A DNA stretch of 5,265 nucleotides, taken from contig JBCCSZ010000406.1 of the NCBI GenBank assembly GCA_039199225.1, positions 1-5,265 of the forward strand. Reading direction: 5' to 3'. Positions within the stretch are counted from its first letter, which is position 1, and every line of letters begins with the position of its first letter. Below the pieces are notes generated by a model, which saw only the letters and a list, made by a program, of their open reading frames with translations, had not been told where the DNA came from and ran no database searches. Both the position numbers and the translations under genes were made by a program. Positions 1-5,228 of this stretch are shown in pieces. This DNA is from JBCCSZ01 sp039199225 (GTDB lineage Bacteria > Bacteroidota > Bacteroidia > Chitinophagales > Saprospiraceae).

Positions 1-2
1 GC

Positions 3-515
3 TCACTCTTGGTCTTTTATGGCTATGATTATTCAGTGAATGAGTTGGGGATGGAGGCCAAGTTCCAGACATCGGGAGCAGGAGTTAAGATTAAAGATCG
101 GGCTTTGGTATATCTGAACATTTCTTCAGAGGGTAAACTGACTTTTTCTGGTGCATTGTCCGATCTGCCAGGAAAGTCTAAAGTCGATCTATTTACACCC
201 CTTGCCACAAAAGCTGATGGCGATAAGGTATCTTTTATCTCCCCTCATCTCTGGGAAAGTGATGGATATGGTGGGTTTGCTCAAGGTGTCATTGATGAAA
301 ATGGCAATGTAACGGCGGATTTTTTGAAAGCACAGGAAGGAACGCCCTATATTAATAGCATTATGCTCGCTACCAGGTATGGCTTTAATACACATTTCTT
401 AATGGATTTTTTCAAGCACCTCCCTGCATCTCAATTTACAGATGACAAGCGCTATTTTTTCTATCCTGCTGAAAGAGGAGGAAACAAAAAAGGGTTTGTG
501 CGATTAACAATGTAG
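3..515 (+). CDS. 3' part of a protein of unknown function (5' end outside window)
   Basis: The reading frame is open from the first complete codon (base 3) to TAG at 513-515, giving at least 170 residues. A TTG at base 9 could be read as a start, but the frame continues upstream without a stop and there is no signal sequence or start context, so this is most likely the C-terminal part of a longer protein. The visible part alternates short hydrophobic stretches with Gly/Asp/Asn turns (for example VYLNISSEGKLTFSG and GFAQGVIDENGNVTADF), suggesting a mostly beta-sheet fold. It ends with a basic, aromatic-rich segment (DDKRYFFYPAERGGNKKGF). I do not recognise the family and see no catalytic motif, membrane segment or secretion-sorting tail. 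Its composition looks more AT-rich than the large gene downstream. A hairpin starts about 40 bases after its stop and may end the transcript. The reading frame is well supported; function is not assigned. Confidence 0.75.
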   Translation, partial: SLLVFYGYDYSVNELGMEAKFQTSGAGVKIKDRALVYLNISSEGKLTFSGALSDLPGKSKVDLFTPLATKADGDKVSFISPHLWESDGYGGFAQGVIDENGNVTADFLKAQEGTPYINSIMLATRYGFNTHFLMDFFKHLPASQFTDDKRYFFYPAERGGNKKGFVRLTM

Positions 516-553
516 GCAGATCGCAGTTATTGGGTTAATACATAAGCTTCCAT

Positions 554-596
554 GTACATTATCAGTTCATCAATGCTACGAACTGCTTAAATGTGC
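554..596 (+). terminator. Imperfect hairpin downstream of the first gene, possible terminator
   Basis: An outer stem GTACATT (554-560) pairs with AATGTGC (590-596), including one G-U pair. An inner stem CAGTTC (563-568) pairs with GAACTG (580-585) around an 11-base loop. The two stems are separated by a small asymmetric internal loop (2 and 4 bases). A short TTTT run follows at 601-604. It lies about 40 bases past the stop at 515, as expected for a transcript end. The T-run is short and four bases away from the stem, so this is not a textbook intrinsic terminator; it could also be an mRNA 3'-end stabiliser or an operator. Confidence 0.35.
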
Positions 597-634
597 TAGG
601 TTTTAAAGAATACGTGTTAGATACAGCGTCGTAA

Positions 635-669
635 TTTTCATATATTCGTATGAGATAATAATCTATTTG
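635..669 (+). promoter_or_regulatory. Weak candidate Bacteroidota promoter for the large lipoprotein gene
   Basis: TCTATTTG at 662-669 matches the Bacteroidota -7 consensus TAnnTTTG at all defined positions but one, and its end lies 23 bases before the ATG at 693. The upstream -33 element is poor: the nearest T-rich stretch is TTTTC at 635-639, with a 22-base spacer. No Shine-Dalgarno sequence precedes the ATG, which is normal in this phylum. A second near match, TAGGTTTT (597-604), lies further upstream next to the hairpin. Both are weak and rest on pattern only. Confidence 0.2.
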
Positions 670-692
670 TCCATAAGCTATCCTTACGATCT

Positions 693-3600
693 ATGAAAAT
701 TTCCTCTTTGCTGAAAGGCTGTTGCTTGCTGGTCGTTGTTGTTTGCCTGGTCCAGTGCCAAAACGACGACCCCATTCCCTCGGAGCCGATTTACCCTGTG
801 AAGGGAACACAACTGGATGCAGCAGAAGTCGCTTCGATGGCCAGCAGTATCGAAGCCGAAGTTGCGGTGGAATTGGCAGATGGCCTGGACCTCAAGCTCT
901 GGGCGCCCGATGCATTGGTCAACGATCCCATTGCCATCAGCATAGCTCCCGACGGACGCATCTATTACACGCTCGCAACGCGAATTACCAATTCGGAATT
1001 TGACATACGGGGACATCGCGACTGGATGCCTGCTTCCATCTCTTTCCAATCTGTGGAAGACCGCCGAAAGTTTTTGCGAGAGACCTTTGCAGAGGAAAAC
1101 GACGCAGGGCGCCAATTTCTAAAAGACCTAAATGAGGATGGAACGCTCGACTGGAAAGACTTGACCGTCGAAAAGGAACAGGTATGGATGGTCGAAGATA
1201 CTGATGGTGACCAGCGGGCCGATAGATCACAACTTTACATCGAAGATTTCCATGAAGAAATTACCGACCTAGCCAATGGCCTTGAGTTTCACAATGGCGA
1301 AATATTTCTTTGTGTAGCGCCGGATTTGTGGCGGCTTCGCGATAGGGATGGCGATGGCATCGCGGATGAAAAAACCTCCATCAGTCATGGCTTTGCCGTA
1401 CATATTGGCTTTGGGGCGCACGGAATGTCTGGTGCTAAGATTGGACCGGATGGACGAATTTGGTGGGGTATTGGCGACATTGGAATCAACGTTGTGGACA
1501 AAGAAGGCAAGCGCTGGAAGTTTCCCAACCGAGGTGTCATCGTACGCTCGGAACTGGATGGTAGCAATTTCGAAGTTTATGCATCAGGCGTGCGCAACAC
1601 CCATGAATTTGTCTTCGACAACTATGGCAATCTCATCAGTGAAGACAACGATGGCGACCACCGTGGCGAACGCGAACGGCTGGTCTATTTAATCAATGGC
1701 TCCGAAACCGGCTGGCGGATCAACTGGCAGTTTGGTAAATACACCGATCCACTCAACAATGAGTACAAAGTGTGGATGGATGAAAAGATGAACATTCCCC
1801 GTTGGGATGGGCAAGCAGCCTACTTCCTCCCTCCAATCACCAACTATGTCAACGGTCCTACTGGCATGGTACACAACCCTGGCACTGCCCTTGGGGAAGA
1901 GTGGTACGATCATTTTTTCATTGCAGAATTTCGTGGTACTCCCGCCCATTCGCCCATTCATGCTTTCACCCTAAAGCCCAAAGGTGCAACATTTGAATTG
2001 GACACAAGCCGTGAGATCGTCAAGGGCTTGCTACCGACCGGCCTGGACTTCGGCCCAGATGGTGCCTTGTATTTTGGCGACTGGATCGATGGTTGGCGGA
2101 CAAAGGGGCAGGGCCGCATCTGGAAGCTGGATATGGCAAGCGAAAACCTATCGGCCATCCGCCAGCAAACCAAAGCACTGATGACAGCTGATTTTTCAAA
2201 GAAGTCTCCCGAGGAGTTGGGCGGTTTGTTGCAGTTTCAAGACAAACGCATTCGTCAAAAGGCGCAGTTCGAACTGGTGGAGAGAGGCAAAAAAGGATTT
2301 GAGCAATTGCAGCAGGCTGTAGAACAAAAAGACCTCCAACTGGCACGGATTCACGGGCTGTGGGGAATGGCCCAACTGGCACGTTTGAAGAATCGGAAAT
2401 ATGGGGCTGCAATCATTCCTTTTTTGCAGGACCAAGATGCAGAGGTACAGGCCCAGGCTGCAAAGATGCTGGGTGATTTTCGATATACCAAAGCAGCACC
2501 TCAGTTGTTGCCCTTATTGAAACACCCTTCGCTCCGGGTTCAGTTGCACGCTGCCGAAGCCCTCGGACGCATGGCCTACAAACCGGCTGTTCAGCCTCTG
2601 CTGGATATGCTACAAGCCAACAATGACGAAGATGCTTGGTTGCGGCATGCCGGTATGATTGCGCTCGGTCGCATTGGAGAGGCAGCACCTCTGGTGGCTT
2701 TGAAAGGGCATGAATCCCGCGCCTTGCGAATTGCGGCGGTCGTTGGGCTGCGAAGGATGGAGGACCCTGGTGTTGCAGCCTTTTTGGATGATGAAGACGA
2801 ATATGTCGTGGCAGAAGCTGCTCGCGCCATCAACGACGATTTTTCCATCGAAGCTGCCCTGCCTGCCTTGGCCCAAAGTCTGCGAGGCACCCAGTTTACC
2901 AGCGAAGCGTTTTTGCGCCGCGCCATCAATGCCAATCTGCGGGTCGGAGGAGAAGAGAATGTTCAGATATTACTGGCCTATGCACAAGACAAAGAAGCAC
3001 CCGCTGCTATGCGGGGCGAAGCCTTGGCTGCCTTGAGCACTTGGGGGAAGACTTCCGTTTTTGATAGAGTGGATGGCCGCTATCGAGGAGCCATCGAACG
3101 AGACGCCTCGGCTGTGGCTGCAGCCCTGTCTCCTTTACTAGCTGATTTACTGAGGGACCAAGAGGAGGTCGTGCGGGTTGCAGCTGTGGGGACCATTGCG
3201 CGGCTTCAGATTAAGGACATGGATGCTTCCTTAATGGCTTTGTTGCGCTCAGACCGCTCTGCAAAAGTACGGCGATTGAGCCTCAAGGCACTCGGTGAAA
3301 ATTCAAATGCTTCCTTGGACCAGGCCCTGGAATTGGCCTTTAGGGACAAGGATAAAGAAGTGCGTTCAGAAGCCTTGAAGATATTGCCTGGTTCTGGAAT
3401 CGAGGAAGATAAGGCGGTGACTTTGTTCGAACAGGTGTTGGCCAATGGTAGCATGGTGGAGAAGCAGTCGGCCTTGGAAGCTCTGAGTAAGTTCAGTGGC
3501 CCACAAGCCGTACAAGCTTTGAGCAAGAGCCTCAAAAAGTTGGTAGGAGGGAGGCTGGAAGCCGATGTCCAGCTGGATGTTATTCAAGCGGTAGAAAAGC

Positions 3601-4109
3601 AGGGCAATGAAAAAAATATGGCCGTTTTAGCTTCTTATCAAGAGCGTAAACCAACAGACGATAGGCTTGCGCTGTATCGCGAAGCCTTGTCTGGGGGTAA
3701 GCCCAACAGAGGTCGCGAGATTTTTTACAAGCATGAGGCGGCGCAATGTGTGCGCTGTCATACCATATTTGAACACGGTGGCAATGCAGGCCCTGGTTTG
3801 GCAGGTGTTGGAAACCGACTCCAACCAGAGCAGTTGCTGGAAGCTATTGTCGATCCGAGTGCGACTTTGGCGAAAGGCTATGGCATGGTCGTCTTGAAAT
3901 CTAAGACTGATGAAACCATTTCTGGGATGGTGTTGGACGAAGGTGCAAACTTCATAAAGCTTCGTTTGGGGAAAGGGGAAATTCGAGAAGTGGCAAAAGA
4001 TGAAATTGCAAGTCGGCAAGACTTACCTTCCAGTATGCCTCCAATGGTGGCCATTCTAGACAAAATGCAAATTCGGGATGTCGTTGCTTTTTTGGGGAGT
4101 CTAAAGTAA
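693..4109 (+). CDS. Surface lipoprotein: propeller dehydrogenase-like domain, HEAT repeats and C-terminal cytochrome c
   Basis: This is an intact 1138-residue protein. Residues 1-22 form a lipoprotein signal with lipobox LVQC (Cys22). QNDD follows directly, resembling the Bacteroidota lipoprotein export signal, so a surface-exposed outer-membrane location is inferred. Residues about 60-480 form a propeller with repeated strand signatures (IAPDGRIYY 84-92, IGPDGRIWWGIGD 250-262, FGPDGALYFGDW 453-464), as in the Pirellula/Verrucomicrobium-type putative dehydrogenase family (TIGR02604-like) and soluble PQQ glucose dehydrogenases. His243 and Arg301-Asn302 sit in contexts like the catalytic His and PQQ-contacting Arg-Asn of those enzymes. 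Asp-rich loops starting at residues 145, 169, 217 and 318 look calcium-binding. Residues about 505-985 are HEAT-like helical repeats. Residues about 1003-1138 are a TIGR02603-like cytochrome c domain with CVRCH (1019-1023) and a likely distal Met in SMPPM (Met1115). The likely role is oxidation of an extracellular substrate with electron transfer to the haem; substrate and cofactor are unknown. The ATG at 693 is chosen because it places the signal peptide at the N-terminus. Confidence 0.93.
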   Translation: MKISSLLKGCCLLVVVVCLVQCQNDDPIPSEPIYPVKGTQLDAAEVASMASSIEAEVAVELADGLDLKLWAPDALVNDPIAISIAPDGRIYYTLATRITNSEFDIRGHRDWMPASISFQSVEDRRKFLRETFAEENDAGRQFLKDLNEDGTLDWKDLTVEKEQVWMVEDTDGDQRADRSQLYIEDFHEEITDLANGLEFHNGEIFLCVAPDLWRLRDRDGDGIADEKTSISHGFAVHIGFGAHGMSGAKIGPDGRIWWGIGDIGINVVDKEGKRWKFPNRGVIVRSELDGSNFEVYASGVRNTHEFVFDNYGNLISEDNDGDHRGERERLVYLINGSETGWRINWQFGKYTDPLNNEYKVWMDEKMNIPRWDGQAAYFLPPITNYVNGPTGMVHNPGTALGEEWYDHFFIAEFRGTPAHSPIHAFTLKPKGATFELDTSREIVKGLLPTGLDFGPDGALYFGDWIDGWRTKGQGRIWKLDMASENLSAIRQQTKALMTADFSKKSPEELGGLLQFQDKRIRQKAQFELVERGKKGFEQLQQAVEQKDLQLARIHGLWGMAQLARLKNRKYGAAIIPFLQDQDAEVQAQAAKMLGDFRYTKAAPQLLPLLKHPSLRVQLHAAEALGRMAYKPAVQPLLDMLQANNDEDAWLRHAGMIALGRIGEAAPLVALKGHESRALRIAAVVGLRRMEDPGVAAFLDDEDEYVVAEAARAINDDFSIEAALPALAQSLRGTQFTSEAFLRRAINANLRVGGEENVQILLAYAQDKEAPAAMRGEALAALSTWGKTSVFDRVDGRYRGAIERDASAVAAALSPLLADLLRDQEEVVRVAAVGTIARLQIKDMDASLMALLRSDRSAKVRRLSLKALGENSNASLDQALELAFRDKDKEVRSEALKILPGSGIEEDKAVTLFEQVLANGSMVEKQSALEALSKFSGPQAVQALSKSLKKLVGGRLEADVQLDVIQAVEKQGNEKNMAVLASYQERKPTDDRLALYREALSGGKPNRGREIFYKHEAAQCVRCHTIFEHGGNAGPGLAGVGNRLQPEQLLEAIVDPSATLAKGYGMVVLKSKTDETISGMVLDEGANFIKLRLGKGEIREVAKDEIASRQDLPSSMPPMVAILDKMQIRDVVAFLGSLK

Positions 4110-4113
4110 CTGG

Positions 4114-4144
4114 CTTGCATAGTGAATGATCTGCATTATCTTTA
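4114..4144 (+). promoter_or_regulatory. Candidate Bacteroidota promoter for the barrel protein gene
   Basis: CTTG at 4114-4117 (core TTG 4115-4117) and TATCTTTA at 4137-4144 match the -33 (TTTG/TTG) and -7 (TAnnTTTG) elements of Bacteroidota, the latter with one mismatch. The 19-base spacer is in the usual range. The -7 box ends 12 bases before the ATG at 4157, implying a very short leader. If real, the barrel gene can be transcribed separately from the large gene, although read-through across the 47-base gap is also possible because no terminator is visible there. Confidence 0.35.
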
Positions 4145-4156
4145 CCGGCAAAAAGC

Positions 4157-4807
4157 ATGAAAACGATACTTTGCCTGACTTTCTTCCTTTTGCCTCATTT
4201 TATTTTTGCACAGGCTCCTGCCAAAAAAAAGGATGCTCCGAGAAATACTTTTATGGTCACGCCCTTCAATGGCTTGATCAATGACGCTACGCTGAGTATT
4301 TATTACAAACCCCTGATTCAACGGGACTCTGTCAAATCGCAATATGTAAGAATTGGTACAGAAGCGCTTCGAGCATTCAAACTGGAAACCAGCCCTGGTG
4401 TAGACGCTTCTTTTCGTGCGTTTAATTTTAAGCTGGGAATCGAAACTGAAAGAAAGACTGGTAAACGGGCCAGTATTTACTATGGACCAGAAATTAGTTT
4501 TTCCTACTTTATAGCTGATGATGTCCTTTTGAGACCTGCCGCCGGTATTCTCTTTTTTGATAATGCACTGATAGCAAATGAACTTGTTGGGGTAGAAGAG
4601 TCTAGAATGATACTCTTTTCTTTGATGGCCTTTGCCGGATTTAAATACAAGCTGACGAAAAGCTTTTCAGTCGGTGTAGAAACGGCCTTGGGTGTTGGTT
4701 TTTTTAATACGGATATTAAATTGGCTGGTCGAGCGGACGAAACTGAAAAAGGCAATATATTTGACTTTGCTGCCAGCCGCTTTATTTTTATTGAGTACCG
4801 TTTTTAA
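4157..4807 (+). CDS. Probable small outer-membrane beta-barrel protein
   Basis: This 216-residue protein starts at ATG 4157 and stops at TAA 4805-4807. Residues 1-18 are a classic signal peptide (Lys2, hydrophobic core, FA|Q cleavage context), with Gln as the likely first mature residue, common in Bacteroidota. A short basic linker follows (AKKKDA, residues 22-27, encoded partly by an A8 run). The rest alternates polar and apolar residues in amphipathic strands, for example residues 104-119, 152-166 and 168-182, separated by polar turns. It ends in RFIFIEYRF with a C-terminal Phe, the usual end of a barrel inserted by the BAM machinery. It resembles the broad group of Bacteroidota outer-membrane beta-barrel proteins, but I cannot assign a specific family or ligand. 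No Shine-Dalgarno sequence precedes the start; the upstream bases are A-rich (GGCAAAAAGC). It lies 47 bases after the large gene on the same strand, so co-expression is possible. Composition is visibly more AT-rich than that of the large gene. The gene is secure; the barrel assignment is inferred. Confidence 0.85.
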   Translation: MKTILCLTFFLLPHFIFAQAPAKKKDAPRNTFMVTPFNGLINDATLSIYYKPLIQRDSVKSQYVRIGTEALRAFKLETSPGVDASFRAFNFKLGIETERKTGKRASIYYGPEISFSYFIADDVLLRPAAGILFFDNALIANELVGVEESRMILFSLMAFAGFKYKLTKSFSVGVETALGVGFFNTDIKLAGRADETEKGNIFDFAASRFIFIEYRF

Positions 4808-4901
4808 AAATGCTACAGAATTGAAACCAGGTAGGAGCTTAGTTGCAGGTACTCAAAAAATCACTTACATTAGCATTCAGTATTAGAATAAAGTAGCTTA
4901 T

Positions 4902-4934
4902 AAAAAACCAGCTATCATCTTCATTTATGGCTGG
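4902..4934 (-). terminator. Hairpin flanked by A6 on the plus strand: possible minus-strand terminator
   Basis: CCAGCTAT (4908-4915) and ATGGCTGG (4927-4934) form an inverted repeat around an 11-base loop. The six As at 4902-4907 become a T6 run directly after the stem when read on the minus strand, the layout of an intrinsic terminator. On the minus strand the stem is five strong pairs, one C-A mismatch and two A-T pairs; on the plus strand the mismatch is a G-U pair, but no T-run follows. It would serve transcription arriving from the right. The only minus-strand candidate gene visible is the short ORF at 5059-5196. Confidence 0.3.
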
Positions 4935-4952
4935 ATGACTTCAAGAGAATGC

Positions 4953-4968
4953 GTCATTTTAAAATGAC
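4953..4968. repeat. Perfect 16-base palindrome, possible operator
   Basis: GTCATTTTAAAATGAC is its own reverse complement with no spacer. Its half-site ATGAC also occurs at 4935-4939. The palindrome ends 13 bases before TAATTTTG (4982-4989) and so covers the place where the -33 element of that promoter candidate would lie. A dimeric regulator site is the natural reading, but no regulator gene is in the window. Confidence 0.4.
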
Positions 4969-4981
4969 TGTTCCCATCTTT

Positions 4982-4989
4982 TAATTTTG
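4982..4989 (+). promoter_or_regulatory. Perfect TAnnTTTG -7 box, promoter candidate
   Basis: TAATTTTG matches the Bacteroidota -7 consensus fully. No good TTG lies 19-21 bases upstream; that position is occupied by the 16-base palindrome, so activation or repression through the palindrome is conceivable. A second full match, TAGCTTTG, is at 5060-5067, also without a clear -33 element. In an AT-rich region such matches also arise by chance. Any transcript would run rightwards toward a gene outside the window. Confidence 0.22.
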
Positions 4990-5058
4990 CTTACAAATAG
5001 TTTTACAACACCTTCTTTAAAGTAGCCTTCAATAGGAGATAGCTGCCTCTTAAAGAAA

Positions 5059-5196
5059 TTAGCTTTGCAATGTAAGGGCTTTATTGCCATTGGGTGTGTG
5101 CCGAAAGTGAATGCTTTTGCACGCTACATGCCCTGCTATTTGGTTTTCAAAAAAACGCTTCTCTGGCCAGGCCAATGCTGGCTTTATATCGCACAT
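5059..5196 (-). CDS. Short minus-strand ORF, 45 residues, uncertain
   Basis: Read on the minus strand, an ATG at 5196-5194 opens 45 codons ending in TAA at 5061-5059. The peptide begins MCDIKPALAWPEKRFF and ends NGNKALTLQS. It has a balanced, protein-like composition, two Cys and three His residues, and no signal peptide or membrane segment. I do not recognise it. A terminator-like hairpin with a T6 run lies about 125 bases downstream on the same strand, which would make a coherent small unit. Against it: no promoter or ribosome-binding site is clear, and the plus strand of the same stretch is also open (5026-5226 without a stop, and a 34-codon ATG frame at 5111-5215). A decayed gene or a repeat element is equally possible. 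Confidence 0.2.
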   Translation of the reverse strand: MCDIKPALAWPEKRFFENQIAGHVACKSIHFRHTPNGNKALTLQS

Positions 5197-5228
5197 CCTA
5201 AGATGCTCTTCTTAGGACCTCTATAGGT
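5166..5228. repeat. Cluster of three small hairpins
   Basis: Three inverted repeats lie in about 60 bases. GCCAG (5166-5170) pairs with CTGGC (5178-5182) around a 7-base loop. CCTAAGA (5197-5203) pairs with TCTTAGG (5210-5216) around TGCTCT. ACCT (5217-5220) pairs with AGGT (5225-5228) around CTAT. The middle one is the strongest, with seven perfect pairs and a tight loop. A T5 run occurs at about 5234-5238, too far from the stems for a standard terminator. The cluster could be structured RNA, part of an interspersed repeat, or a processing/stabilising element. Confidence 0.35.

Noticed and set aside
9..11. TTG as the true start of the first gene
   Set aside because: The frame is open to the window edge, and neither a signal peptide nor a promoter-like element could be judged upstream; truncation by the window is simpler.
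684..1115. 143-codon minus-strand ORF over the start of the large gene
   Set aside because: It is antisense to the signal peptide and propeller coding region, which has clear family motifs; the translated sequence is Cys/Arg/His-rich without a recognisable fold.
2020..2412. 130-codon minus-strand ORF, with others overlapping at 2196-2935
   Set aside because: These are antisense to the end of the propeller and the HEAT repeats; several minus-strand frames are open together, as expected from the composition of the real gene.
3627..4019. 130-codon minus-strand ORF over the cytochrome domain
   Set aside because: It is antisense to the CxxCH domain, which is well supported; no protein-like features of its own.
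4223..4230. A8 run in the barrel gene as a phase-variation tract
   Set aside because: Eight As encoding consecutive Lys residues are common in AT-rich genes; the frame is intact and the tract is not long enough to claim slippage control.
4692..4886. 64-codon plus-strand ORF overlapping the end of the barrel gene
   Set aside because: It begins inside the barrel frame in another register and runs into AT-rich spacer; its hydrophobic stretch comes from out-of-frame barrel codons. Only a weak case for an overlapping gene.
5111..5215. 34-codon plus-strand ORF
   Set aside because: Starts directly after an in-frame TGA, has no promoter or ribosome-binding context, and overlaps the opposite-strand ORF; kept only as part of the multi-frame observation.
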